From Alphaproteobacteria bacterium (GTDB taxonomy: Bacteria; Pseudomonadota; Alphaproteobacteria; Rhizobiales; Hyphomicrobiaceae), in NCBI GenBank assembly GCA_019137195.1, contig JAGVSR010000097.1, positions 1 through 64,000 on the forward strand: a stretch of DNA of 64,000 nt, written 5' to 3'. The notes under the pieces were generated by a model. It saw only the letters and a program-made list of their open reading frames with translations, was not told the DNA's origin and did not search any database. Every line of letters begins with the position of its first letter. Position 1 is the stretch's first letter. Position numbers and translations under genes: made by a program. Positions 52,356-61,517 of the stretch are shown one piece after another.

Positions 52356-54305
52356 ATGGCCGCGCTCATCGCACAGAATCTCGCGCCGATCATGTTCGCG
52401 GCGCTGGTGGTCGTGCTGCTCCTCGGCTACCCGGTCGCGTTCTCACTCGGCGCCGTGGGGCTCATGTTCTTCGTCGCCGGCGTCGAGCTGGCGCCCTACT
52501 CGGAGGGCACCATCCACCTGTCGTGGGCGCTCCTGCAATCGATGCCTGGCCGCATCTACGAGGTGATGAGAAACGAGACGCTGCTCGCCATACCGTTCTT
52601 CACCTTCATGGGTCTCATCCTCGAGCGATCCGGCATGGCGGAGGACCTGCTCGACACCATTGGGCAGCTGTTCGGCACCATGCGCGGGGGGCTCGCCTAC
52701 GCTGTCATCTTCGTCGGCGCGCTGCTCGCGGCGACGACGGGCGTCGTGGCGGCGTCCGTGATCTCGATGGGCCTGATCTCGCTGCCCATCATGCTGCGCT
52801 ACGGCTACGATCGACGGCTCGCAGCCGGCACCATCGCTGCCTCGGGCACGCTGGCACAGATCATCCCACCGTCGCTCGTTCTGATCGTGCTCGCCGATCA
52901 GCTCGGGCGCTCGGTGGACGACATGTACAAGGGCGCCGTGCTTCCGGGACTCGTACTGGCGGGCCTCTATGCGCTCTACGTGTACGTCGTCTCGACCATC
53001 TGGCCGGCGGCAGCGCCTGGGCTTCCACCCGAGAGCATCGGCTACCGCAAGCCCGACGGCGCGCGCGGGCTGCCGTCGTTCTTCGCAGTCACCGCGCTGT
53101 CCGGACTGGCCGGCTGGGCGATGACGCGAGAGCTGCCCTACCGCGGGATCGACTTCTTCATCGTGGCAATGGCGGCGGGAATCGCGGTCGCGCTCGGTAT
53201 CGCGCTCGTGAACCATCTCCTGGCGCTAACCGGCCAGCGCGGCTTCCTGTCGCCGCTCGCCGAGCGGGTGACGTTCGTCATGGTGCCGCCGCTGCTCCTC
53301 ATCTTCCTGGTGCTCGGCACGATCCTGGTCGGCATCGCCTCACCGACCGAAGGCGGCGCCATGGGCGCAGTCGGCGCGCTGCTTCTTGCCGCCATCAAGC
53401 GTAGGCTCGACGGCAATCCCGCCCGCTTCAACGTCGAGATCGTGCGTCAGGCGGCCGAGAGCACGGCCAAGCTGTCGGCGTTCGTACTCTTCATCCTAAT
53501 CGGGGCGCGCATCTTCTCGCTCACGTTCTACGGGGTGAACGGGCACGTGTGGGTGGAGCACCTGCTGACCGCTCTGCCGGGTGGCATGTACGGCTTTCTC
53601 ATCGTCATCAACGCGACGGTGTTCCTGCTCGCCTTCTTCCTGGACTTCTTCGAGCTCGCGTTCATTATCGTTCCGCTCTTGAAGCCGGCGGCCGAGGCGA
53701 TCTTCAGAACTGCGCCGGAGGCAGTCGCGATCGCCAAGAGCCTGGGGCTCGCCGTGGTGACGACTGCCGACAGCTCGGGGGCCCTCAAGGAGGTCGTTGC
53801 AGACGTATCGCCGTTCGTGATCTGGTTCGGCGTGCTGCTCGCCATCAACATGCAGACGAGCTTCATGCATCCGCCGTTCGGGTTCGCACTCTTCTACCTG
53901 CGCTCGGTGGCGCCGAAGACAGCCTACGTCGACAAGGTGACCGACAAGCCGATGGAGCCCGTGACGACGGCCCAGATCTACTGGGGTGCGGTGCCCTATG
54001 TCGGGATTCAGGTCCTTATGGTGGCCCTCGTGATGACGATGCCCTGGCTCGTGATCAAGACGAAGCCGGTCGTACCTCACGATGCTCCCGCCGCCGCCGC
54101 ACCCGTTCCAGTCCCACCGGCTGCTCCGGCTCCGGTGAGCACCGACGCGAGCACGACGAAAGCTGGAGCGATCGCCCTGCCGCCCTACCCGCCGGCCATC
54201 GAGGGCGCGCCTGCGCCCGACAAAGCCGGGCCCGGGGCGCCGACGCTCGATCTTTCGGTGCCGCCGGATTTCGGGCTGGCAGCGCCCGAGGCGATCGGGC
54301 AGTAG
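52356..54305 (+). CDS. TRAP transporter large permease subunit (DctM)
   Basis: 649 residues with about 14 hydrophobic helices in the first 565 residues. GYPVAFSLGAVGLMFF, PFFTFMGLILERSGMAEDLL, AAGTIAASGTLAQIIPPSL and FGVLLAINMQTSFMHPPFG match DctM-type permeases. This is the large membrane subunit of a tripartite ATP-independent transporter, the mannitol/chloroaromatic type by length. The final 85 residues are a Pro/Ala-rich cytoplasmic or periplasmic tail (PVVPHDAPAAAAPVPVPP) not seen in typical DctM. No DctP or DctQ gene is next to it. The start is the ATG at 52356 after GGGGGA. Confidence 0.93.
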   Translation: MAALIAQNLAPIMFAALVVVLLLGYPVAFSLGAVGLMFFVAGVELAPYSEGTIHLSWALLQSMPGRIYEVMRNETLLAIPFFTFMGLILERSGMAEDLLDTIGQLFGTMRGGLAYAVIFVGALLAATTGVVAASVISMGLISLPIMLRYGYDRRLAAGTIAASGTLAQIIPPSLVLIVLADQLGRSVDDMYKGAVLPGLVLAGLYALYVYVVSTIWPAAAPGLPPESIGYRKPDGARGLPSFFAVTALSGLAGWAMTRELPYRGIDFFIVAMAAGIAVALGIALVNHLLALTGQRGFLSPLAERVTFVMVPPLLLIFLVLGTILVGIASPTEGGAMGAVGALLLAAIKRRLDGNPARFNVEIVRQAAESTAKLSAFVLFILIGARIFSLTFYGVNGHVWVEHLLTALPGGMYGFLIVINATVFLLAFFLDFFELAFIIVPLLKPAAEAIFRTAPEAVAIAKSLGLAVVTTADSSGALKEVVADVSPFVIWFGVLLAINMQTSFMHPPFGFALFYLRSVAPKTAYVDKVTDKPMEPVTTAQIYWGAVPYVGIQVLMVALVMTMPWLVIKTKPVVPHDAPAAAAPVPVPPAAPAPVSTDASTTKAGAIALPPYPPAIEGAPAPDKAGPGAPTLDLSVPPDFGLAAPEAIGQ

Positions 54306-54509
54306 CCGGAGGATCGGCGACGATTGCGGCCAAAAGAACGGCCTGAAAACGCAACCCCTACTCGACAGTTGAGCGGGTTTCCGGTATGAGCGCCCCAACC
54401 AATTCCCCTCGAAGGGTTGCCTGTAAGGGCCGCACGAACGGCTGGCGCTTGGCTTTTTGGCTGAGCCGACCGCTCCTCTGCATTGAAAAATAAGCAAAAA
54501 GGAACGAAA

Positions 54510-55205
54510 ATGAACATCATTCAAGAGCTCGAGCGCGAGCAGATGAATGCCGTGCTCGTGAAGCGTGGCGTCCCCGAGTTCGGCCCCGGCGACACGGTCC
54601 GCGTCATGGTGCGGGTGGTCGAGGTCGCGGAGGCCGACCCCAAGGACAAGAAGAAGAAGGCCGCTCCCAAGCAGGCCACCGAGCGCCTCCAGGCCTACGA
54701 GGGCGTCGTCATCGCCCGCTCCGGCGCCGGCCTCAACGAGAGCTTCACGGTCCGCAAGATCTCGTACGGCGAGGGCGTAGAGCGCGTATTCCCCATCTAC
54801 TCGCCGTTCATCGCCGAGATCGAGGTCGTCCGCCGCGGCCGTGTACGCCGCGCCAAGCTTTATTACCTGCGTGGCCGCCGCGGTAAGGCTGCCCGCATCT
54901 TCGAGCGCACGGACGCCCGTGCCCGCCGCCTCAATGCCGCCTGGAAGGGCTTCAAGAAGCCGAAGGGCGAGGCCGAGGATCTGACGCAGATCAAGGGCAT
55001 CGACGCCGACCTGTTCGGGCGCCTGAAGCAGCTCAACTGCATCAAGCTCGAGCAGATTGCGAACCTCTCGGACGAGGACATCGCCAACCTGGACGACACG
55101 CTCAACCTCCAGGGCCGCATCGAGCGCGAGGGCTGGATCGAGCAGGCCCAGCGCCTGATCGCCGAGGCGACGGCCGGCGAGGTGCCGGCCGAGGAAGCGA
55201 AATAA
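54510..55205 (+). CDS. rplS: 50S ribosomal protein L19 with C-terminal helix-hairpin-helix extension
   Basis: 231 residues; standard L19 is about 115-130. The L19 core is clear: [71 protein letters not shown] 15-residue Lys/Ala insert ([15 protein letters not shown], 41-55) splits the first beta strands. After 132, a basic linker leads to residues 155-220, [20 protein letters not shown] through [19 protein letters not shown]. This matches the H3TH/helix-hairpin-helix domain found at the C-terminus of alphaproteobacterial L21. The ATG at 54510 follows AAGGAA. The usual rimM-trmD neighbours are absent here. A terminator follows. Confidence 0.95.
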   Translation: MNIIQELEREQMNAVLVKRGVPEFGPGDTVRVMVRVVEVAEADPKDKKKKAAPKQATERLQAYEGVVIARSGAGLNESFTVRKISYGEGVERVFPIYSPFIAEIEVVRRGRVRRAKLYYLRGRRGKAARIFERTDARARRLNAAWKGFKKPKGEAEDLTQIKGIDADLFGRLKQLNCIKLEQIANLSDEDIANLDDTLNLQGRIEREGWIEQAQRLIAEATAGEVPAEEAK

Positions 55206-55235
55206 GCCAGCCGCCTGCGTCGCGGCATCATCGGG

Positions 55236-55270
55236 ACGGCGGCCGACCGACGGCCGCCGTTTTCGTTTTT
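55236..55270 (+). terminator. Intrinsic terminator after rplS
   Basis: CGGCGGCCG (55237-55245) and CGGCCGCCG (55251-55259) form a 9-bp stem with a 5-base loop, followed by TTTTCGTTTTT. It ends the rplS transcript before map. Confidence 0.9.
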
Positions 55271-55421
55271 CGACCACCAAACGGCACCGGGACAGCGCGT
55301 CTCAATTGAAGTATGGTCCCGTGCCACCACGTTTGTTTCTGGTCGGTCGGCGGGCTCCTCTCGACCTCTATGCAGAGGCATCGCCGATCACGCGACAGAA
55401 CCGGTAAGAGCGGGAGCAATC

Positions 55422-56252
55422 ATGTCCAACGTCGAGCTCAAGCGGGCCGCCCTGGCCGACAGGGACATCAAGCGTCACGGTCCCGAAGCGTTCGAGGGCA
55501 TGCGCAAGGCCGGACGGCTGGCAGCCGAAGCCCTCGACATGCTCGTTCCCTACGTGAAACCCGGCGTAACGACGGCCGAGCTCGACGAGCGTGTGCTCGC
55601 GTTCGCGCTCGACCACAAGGCGCTGCCGGCTCCGCTCTTCTACCGCGGCTTCCCGCGGGCCATCTGCACCTCTTTCAATCACGTCGTCTGTCACGGCATT
55701 CCGGGCGACAAGAAGCTCGCCAAGGGTGACATCGTCAACATCGACGTGACGCTGATCGTCGACGGCTGGCACGGCGACACCAGCCGCATGTTCGCGGTCG
55801 GCGATATCAGCCGCCGCGCCGAGCGTCTCATCGAGGTGACGTTCCAGTGCCTGGAGCTCGGCATTCTGGCCGTCAAGCCCGGCAATACGACGGGCGATAT
55901 CGGACGCGCTATCCAGACGTACGCCGAGGCGCAGCGCTGCAGCGTCGTGCGAGACTTCTGCGGCCACGGTCTAGGACGCGTATTCCACGACCGGCCGAAC
56001 ATCCTGCACTACTGCGACGACGGCGAGGGCGCGGGCAGCGTCTTGAAGCCGGGCATGCTGTTCACCATCGAACCGATGATCAACCTCGGCCGCGACGGCG
56101 TCAAAGTCCTCGCCGACGGATGGACGGCGGTGACACGCGACCGCGAGCTGTCGGCACAGTTCGAGCATACGGTCGGCGTGACCGAGACGGGATGCGAGGT
56201 CTTCACACGCTCGCCGGCCGGGCTCGACGGCCCCCTCATCCGAGCAAGCTGA
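55422..56252 (+). CDS. map: Methionine aminopeptidase, type I
   Basis: 276 residues. It removes the initiator methionine from nascent proteins. Metal ligands fit the family: D108 (NIDVT), D119 (HGDTSRMF), H182 (GHGLGRVFH), E217 (IEPMI) and E248 (FEHTV). H91 in VVCHGIPG is the conserved substrate-binding histidine. The chain is slightly longer at both ends than E. coli Map. It lies between rplS and radC, with a terminator before it, and 31 bases before radC. Confidence 0.97.
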   Translation: MSNVELKRAALADRDIKRHGPEAFEGMRKAGRLAAEALDMLVPYVKPGVTTAELDERVLAFALDHKALPAPLFYRGFPRAICTSFNHVVCHGIPGDKKLAKGDIVNIDVTLIVDGWHGDTSRMFAVGDISRRAERLIEVTFQCLELGILAVKPGNTTGDIGRAIQTYAEAQRCSVVRDFCGHGLGRVFHDRPNILHYCDDGEGAGSVLKPGMLFTIEPMINLGRDGVKVLADGWTAVTRDRELSAQFEHTVGVTETGCEVFTRSPAGLDGPLIRAS

Positions 56253-56283
56253 GAGCGGTCGGAGCGCAGACAAGAGCGTCTTC

Positions 56284-57024
56284 ATGGCCGCGGCGGACGA
56301 ACGTGACGGGGACAGCGGAGCGACGAGACAGCCCGGTCTCTTCGAAGCTCCCGCGCCGCTGCACCAGGGCCACCGCGAGCGACTGCGCGAGCGTTTCCGC
56401 AAGGGCGGTATGGATGCGCTACCGGATTACGAGCTGCTCGAGCTGCTGCTCTTCTACGCGCTGCCGCGGCGTGACACCAAGGATCTGGCCAAGCGCCTGA
56501 TCGCCCGGTTCGGCTCGTTCGCAGAGGTTCTGAACGCGCCCGACGGCCAGGTCCGTGAGGTCAAGGATGCGGGGGAGAGCGTCATCACACTTCTCGCTCT
56601 CGTGCGTGCGGCTTCCTTGCGACTAGCCAAGGCGGAGATCGCCGATCGGCCGCTGCTCGGATCCTGGAACGAGGTTTTGAGCTACCTCAAGGCGGCGCAG
56701 GGGTTCGCCACGCGAGAGCAGTTCCGCATTCTGTTCCTCGACAAGAAGAACCGGCTGATCGCGGACGAGGTCCAGGGGCAGGGCACAATCGATCATACGC
56801 CGGTCTATGTGCGCGAGGTCGTCAAGCGTGCGCTCGAGCTTCACGCAACCGCGATCGTACTCGTGCATAATCATCCGTCGGGAGATCCGACGCCGTCGCG
56901 AGCCGACATCGACATGACGAAGCTCATCGTAGACGCGGCGCGCCCTCTTGGCGTGGTCGTCCATGACCACATCATTGTCGGGAAGACGAGCCACACGAGC
57001 TTCCGGGCGCTGCGGTTGCTCTGA
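56284..57024 (+). CDS. radC: RadC family JAB-domain protein
   Basis: 246 residues. A helix-hairpin-helix part ([32 protein letters not shown]) is followed by an MPN+/JAMM metalloprotease-like fold with H195, H197 and D201 in [17 protein letters not shown]. RadC was named for DNA repair, but a repair role is not established; the JAMM motif suggests hydrolase activity. map-radC adjacency is common in alphaproteobacteria and the two are probably co-transcribed. Confidence 0.95.
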   Translation: MAAADERDGDSGATRQPGLFEAPAPLHQGHRERLRERFRKGGMDALPDYELLELLLFYALPRRDTKDLAKRLIARFGSFAEVLNAPDGQVREVKDAGESVITLLALVRAASLRLAKAEIADRPLLGSWNEVLSYLKAAQGFATREQFRILFLDKKNRLIADEVQGQGTIDHTPVYVREVVKRALELHATAIVLVHNHPSGDPTPSRADIDMTKLIVDAARPLGVVVHDHIIVGKTSHTSFRALRLL

Positions 57025-57311
57025 AGCCCAACTCGCAACAGCAATCGGCGCATTCGCCGCCACTGGTTTGCAGCCCGTGTCAAGCCACCCATCGCCGATC
57101 GTCCACAGGACGAGGGCCGGAACGAGCCTGCACCAGATGCCACGGCTGCCTTGCCGATGTGGAGAAGTCCCGCGCCTGCTACGCGACACGGCTCCCGCAA
57201 CTCGACACCAAAGGCCGAATCGAGGCCCTGTTTCCCCGCGCCGTGTGCGCGTCCCCGCGAGCGCCTGCAATCTGCGTGCATCAGCAACACTGGAGGCTTT
57301 CGGAAAGCCGT

Positions 57312-59714
57312 ATGGCATCTCCGGCGACCACACGGCCAAGGCTCTCACCGTCGCGCTGCCTCGCAGCCGCGCGCGGATTTCTGTTGCTCGTCGTGGTGGC
57401 TGCTGCGGGCTGCGCGCTACCTTCGGAGCAGCTGACGCTACCGGTCCCGATCGGATCGTCCGCCGTTCAGACCGGCGCGATCGAGAGGCCGGGCGGAGTG
57501 CCGCTCGGCGACCCGGCCATGCCGGGCGCCGGGGAAAAGCAAGTCTATCCGGGCGAGGCCGACTACACACAGCCGACGCGGACGCAGCCGTCGCGGGCAA
57601 CGAGCTCCGTCAACAGCGAGGGCGTCACGCTCAATCTCGTCGGGGCGAGCATACCCGAGGCCGCAAAGGCGGTGCTCGGCGACGTGCTCGGCGCCAATTA
57701 CATCGTCAGTGACAAAGTGCAGGGCTCGGTCACGCTGCAAACGGCGCGCCCGGTGTCGAAGGACAGCATACTCGAGATCTTCGAGCAGGTCCTGGCCGAC
57801 AATGGCGCGGCAATCCTGGCCGGGGACAACAGCTACCGCGTCGTTTCGCGCGAGGAAGCGTACGCGGCCGGCAAACCGATCGCTACCCGCGGAACGCCGG
57901 GGCCCAGGGCACCGGGAGTCTCGACGGAGGTGGTGTCGCTCAGATACGTGGCGGCGTCCGAGATGGAGCGCATCCTGAAGTCGGTCGCACCGCAAAACGC
58001 GGTCTCGCGCGTCGACAGTGCCCGCAACCTCCTCGTCCTCACCGGGAGCAGGGCCGAGCTTTCGGCCATGGTCGAGACCATCGGCGCGTTCGACGTCGAC
58101 TGGATGCGAAACATGAGCTTCGGCATCTTCCCGATCGAGACGTCGGACCCGGAGGCCATCGCGCAGGAGCTCGATACGATCTTCGCCAACGACCGCGACA
58201 GCCCGTCGAAAGGCATCGTGCGCTTCGTTCCCAATGCACGCATGAAGGCAATCGTCGTGATCTCGTCGCGACCGGAGTACCTCAAGAAGGCGGAGGTGTG
58301 GATCAAGCGTATCGACCTCGCCGGCGAGGCGACGGAGCGGCGGGCCTATGTCTACGCCGTGCAGTACCGGCCGGTGCAGGAGCTGGCGGCGGTGCTGATG
58401 AAGGTCTATGGCGTGCGCGATGGCGTGCGGGGTAACGCGCCGCGCGACACCGCCACGCTCGGAGCTGCCGGTCCCACCGTCGACGGTCCGTTCGGCGTAT
58501 CGGACACGGCCGATCCGTCGATGCCGCGGGACTGGATGACCGGCGCCAGGCCGCCCTCGGCCGGCGCGGCTACAGCGGGTACGATTGCAGGGCCGGCGGT
58601 CGGAACGGCAACGGCCGCCCAACCCGCACAACCGCCGATGGGCACCGCCCCGGTGCCATCGATCGATCCTGCGACCGGCAACTCTGCGCTGCTGCCGACG
58701 GAGACCGTGACCGGCTCCCTGCAAGCACAGGCGCCAGCTGCCATGCTCGCGAGGCCGCCACTCGACGACCGGCAGGACGGTGTCACGGTCGTCTCGGACG
58801 AGGCCAACAACGCTCTGATCGTGACGGCCACGCCGTCCGAGTGGAAGCGGATCAAGCAGATCCTGTCGCAGATCGACGTCATTCCCTCGCAACTCCTGCT
58901 CGAGGCCACGATCGCAGAGGTGACGCTCAACGACGACCTCAAGTTCGGGCTGCGATGGTTCTTCGAGAAGGGCGGCAACGAGTTTCGACTGACGGACGCA
59001 CTCGCCGGCGGTGGAGCCTTGGCGCCGATTGCGCCCACGTTCGCCGGGTTTTCCTATTTCCTCAACATTCCGAACGCGCGGGTGGTCCTCAACGCGCTCT
59101 CGGACGTGACCAACGTCAACATCGTCGCCTCTCCGTCGCTCATGGTCTTGAACAACAAGAAGGCCGTGCTGCAGATTGGCGACGAGGTGCCGGTGGCAAC
59201 CAAATCGGTGGTGACGGTCGACAATCCGGACGCGCCGATCGTCAACTCGATCGACTTCCGGCACACGGGCGTGCTGCTCAACATTACGCCGCGGGTCTCC
59301 TCCGATGGGCGCGTGCTGCTCGACATCGACCAGGAGGTCTCAGACGCCAAGGCGACGACATCCTCGACCATCGATAGCCCGACCATCCAGCAGCGGCGCA
59401 TCAAGACGACGGTCGCCGTTAACGACGGCGGCAGCGTGGTGCTTGCCGGCCTCATGCAGGACCGAGCGACCCGCACACGCCAGCAAGTGCCGCTCGTCGG
59501 CGACATCCCGGTGATCGGCAATGCGTTCAAGAACAAGGACGACGTGATCGCCCGTACCGAGCTCCTGATCGCCATCACGCCTCACATCGTGAAGGATAAG
59601 GAGCAGATGGGCATGATCGCCGCCGAGTTCCGCGATAGAATGAACTTCAATACACGGCCGCAGCGCGGGACGCCACCCGATCACAGGGAGACGCTCGACC
59701 GCATCACGCGCTGA
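57312..59714 (+). CDS. gspD: Type II secretion secretin
   Basis: 800 residues from the ATG at 57312. A lipoprotein signal (LLLVVVAAAGC, Cys near 34) is followed by a 60-residue linker. The N0 domain then starts at GVTLNLVGASIPEAAKAVLG, and N1-type repeats follow (SLRYVAASEMERILKSV; YAVQYRPVQELAAVLMK). The secretin beta-barrel covers the last 300 residues (LLEATIAEVTLNDDLKFGLR; VPLVGDIPVIGNAFKN). It forms the outer-membrane channel of a type II secretion system. A long Ala/Pro-rich linker (about 400-480) divides the N domains. gspK follows 50 bases later. The other gsp genes are not in the window. Confidence 0.95.
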   Translation: MASPATTRPRLSPSRCLAAARGFLLLVVVAAAGCALPSEQLTLPVPIGSSAVQTGAIERPGGVPLGDPAMPGAGEKQVYPGEADYTQPTRTQPSRATSSVNSEGVTLNLVGASIPEAAKAVLGDVLGANYIVSDKVQGSVTLQTARPVSKDSILEIFEQVLADNGAAILAGDNSYRVVSREEAYAAGKPIATRGTPGPRAPGVSTEVVSLRYVAASEMERILKSVAPQNAVSRVDSARNLLVLTGSRAELSAMVETIGAFDVDWMRNMSFGIFPIETSDPEAIAQELDTIFANDRDSPSKGIVRFVPNARMKAIVVISSRPEYLKKAEVWIKRIDLAGEATERRAYVYAVQYRPVQELAAVLMKVYGVRDGVRGNAPRDTATLGAAGPTVDGPFGVSDTADPSMPRDWMTGARPPSAGAATAGTIAGPAVGTATAAQPAQPPMGTAPVPSIDPATGNSALLPTETVTGSLQAQAPAAMLARPPLDDRQDGVTVVSDEANNALIVTATPSEWKRIKQILSQIDVIPSQLLLEATIAEVTLNDDLKFGLRWFFEKGGNEFRLTDALAGGGALAPIAPTFAGFSYFLNIPNARVVLNALSDVTNVNIVASPSLMVLNNKKAVLQIGDEVPVATKSVVTVDNPDAPIVNSIDFRHTGVLLNITPRVSSDGRVLLDIDQEVSDAKATTSSTIDSPTIQQRRIKTTVAVNDGGSVVLAGLMQDRATRTRQQVPLVGDIPVIGNAFKNKDDVIARTELLIAITPHIVKDKEQMGMIAAEFRDRMNFNTRPQRGTPPDHRETLDRITR

Positions 59715-59764
59715 GGCCCCTATCCGGCCCTTGCGGGGGGCCCTGGCTCAAGGTCAAGCGGGCG

Positions 59765-60640
59765 ATGGCTCGACGACGTACCGGCGCAGTGAACCGCGAG
59801 CGAGGCTTCATCCTCGTCATGGTGTTGTGGGCCATCATCGTCCTGTCGCTGATGGCTGCCGGCTTTGCGGCCATGACACGGGCCAAGATCCGCACGACGG
59901 CAGGGCACGCCGAGCTTGCCGCGGCCGAGGCACTGGCGGATGCCGGGGTCAATCTCGCACTGCTCTCGCTCATGGGGTCCAAGGCGGCACTGCCTGCCTC
60001 GCCCCGCTTTGCGGCTGACGGTGAAACAAGGCTGTGTGTCTTCGACGGTGGCGCGCGGCTCGCGATTCGCATCGAGGACGAGGCCGGAAAGGTCGATCTC
60101 AACGCGGCCGGCGAGCCGGCGCTCGTGGCGCTGTTCGTGGCGCTCGGCACCGGACCCGAGACGGCGCGCAGCTACGCGCAGCGGATTCTCGATTATCGCG
60201 ACGGGGACCGGGAGCCGCGCGCCGACGGCGCGGAAGAGGCGGCCTATCTCGCAGTAGGCCGGCTAAAGCCCAAGAACGCGCCGTTCGACACAGTCGAGGA
60301 ACTGGAGCAGGTGCTTGGCCTTCCCGCCGAGATTGCTCGTGGCGCGAGATCCTACCTGACCGTCACATCGAGGCTAAACGGCATCGATCCGGAGAAGGCA
60401 GCCGATTTGCTCAAGAGCGCCGCCGGTCCTGGCCTCCCCAGGGTGCGTTCGGAGGCGCGCGCCTTTGCCATCCATGCCCTCGCCCGCATGCCGTCCGGCG
60501 TGCAATACGCGACCATGGCTGTTGCGGAATTCCCGGAGCTGCGCGGCCGGAACTACGTCATTCGGCAGTGGCATCATAGCGAGGCGTGGCAGGTGCCGGA
60601 GTTCGAGGAGACGGATGCCGCGGAGCTGCCGCCGTGCTGA
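59765..60640 (+). CDS. gspK: Type II secretion minor pseudopilin GspK
   Basis: 291 residues. The N-terminal RERGFILVMVLWAIIVLSLM is the prepilin-like signal and hydrophobic helix, processed by GspO at the glycine of RGF. The rest resembles GspK: GKVDLNAAGEPALVALFVAL, ETARSYAQRILDYRDGDREPR, and APFDTVEELEQVLGLPAEI. GspK tops the pseudopilus tip with GspI and GspJ and helps to start pilus assembly. It directly follows gspD. A start at 59765 fits the basic leader (MARRRTG). Confidence 0.93.
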   Translation: MARRRTGAVNRERGFILVMVLWAIIVLSLMAAGFAAMTRAKIRTTAGHAELAAAEALADAGVNLALLSLMGSKAALPASPRFAADGETRLCVFDGGARLAIRIEDEAGKVDLNAAGEPALVALFVALGTGPETARSYAQRILDYRDGDREPRADGAEEAAYLAVGRLKPKNAPFDTVEELEQVLGLPAEIARGARSYLTVTSRLNGIDPEKAADLLKSAAGPGLPRVRSEARAFAIHALARMPSGVQYATMAVAEFPELRGRNYVIRQWHHSEAWQVPEFEETDAAELPPC

Positions 60641-60735
60641 CGGACATGTTGTAGAGTGCAGGTTGGGGGAGTCTTGGAAGTGAGTGGGAGATGGATCGCT
60701 GAGCCGACCGCTCTCCAGTCGCGGCCGGCCACTCC

Positions 60736-60999
60736 CTACTTCAGCCGCTCGTCAGGAACCGGCACCTCGAATGGGGCCTGCGAGTGGGCGTCGCGAAGCC
60801 GCTCGCGGCAATAGCGCTTGCCGTTGACCTCATAGTAGCAATAGGCGCCGCAAAACTCGCGTCCGCGCTCCCAGTAGCATCCCTTGCCTTCGGCAATCTC
60901 GACCGGCGCCAGCCAGCGATAGCGGCGCGCCGCGGCATCCGCCGCTTCGGTCGCGAGCAAGAGGGAAACGAGGACGAGGACGGATCGGGTCAAGGTCAC
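60736..60999 (-). CDS. Exported small cysteine-containing protein
   Basis: 87 residues from the GTG at 60999 with AAGGAG nine bases before. A signal peptide (TLTRSVLVLVSLLLATEAADA) is followed by 62 residues with four cysteines in pairs (GCYWERGREFCGAYCYYEVN and KRYCRERL) and aromatic residues, suggesting disulfide bonds in the periplasm. The upstream frame is open but without a site. I recognise no family. Convergent with gspK. Confidence 0.7.
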   Translation of the reverse strand: MTLTRSVLVLVSLLLATEAADAAARRYRWLAPVEIAEGKGCYWERGREFCGAYCYYEVNGKRYCRERLRDAHSQAPFEVPVPDERLK

Positions 61000-61517
61000 G
61001 CGGGCGGAGCTCCTTGCGCGTCTGATGTCATAGGCAACCGCCGAGCTGTCCCGGTGCGGGCCCGAGTTGCAGCGGCTCAATGAGGCTGCAGCCTATCGAT
61101 ACGTCCTACACATGCGCGCTTCGCACTCTAGAGCGAGTCTCGGCGATATTGTAACCCCTCTCCCTGCCCTCTCCCCAAGGCATAGACAGGAATACGACCG
61201 CGCTCGCTGCAATTCTGTGCCTTCGCAGCGGTCAAGCGCCTCGACGACGCCATCGGGCGTTTCGAGGCTCACCGGCGCCGATGGCGCGGTGATGTCGACC
61301 CAGCGGTTCGCCGCGAGGACTTGCCAGCCGAATAGGTTTGCAAGTCCTTGCTTCCACGAGGGTGCCAAAGTCCCTCGCTTCGACGGGGCATCCCAATTGA
61401 GGGCGCGGCCCAGTCACCCCGCGCAAGGGAGAGGCGCAGCTGCGAGGGGATGGACGCGGGGCCAAGGTGAAGTGAAACCGCGGTCCCGGCCCAGGTTCGC
61501 CAGATCACCCGCGGCCC
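61000..61517. other. Intergenic region of unclear origin
   Basis: About 520 bases between the small exported protein and the type I secretion adaptor. A pyrimidine-rich repeat block (CCCCTCTCCCTGCCCTCTCC) is at about 61157-61176 and related purine blocks at 61425-61445. Between them the minus strand 61093-61368 reads as 92 open codons with normal-looking composition (WQVLAANRWVDITAPSAPV) but no family I can name. It may be a remnant. Confidence 0.35.

Noticed and set aside
52226-53404. 392-codon frame overlapping the TRAP permease
   Set aside because: Out-of-frame shadow with Arg/His-rich translation; the permease frame is strongly hydrophobic and conserved.
54351-54420. Possible structured leader upstream of rplS (GCAACCC ... 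GGGTTGC)
   Set aside because: Only a 7-bp closing helix and no match to the known L19 leaders; cannot be distinguished from chance.
57438-59264. 608-codon minus-strand frame opposite gspD
   Set aside because: Arg/His/Val-rich translation without domain; gspD on the plus strand is unambiguous.
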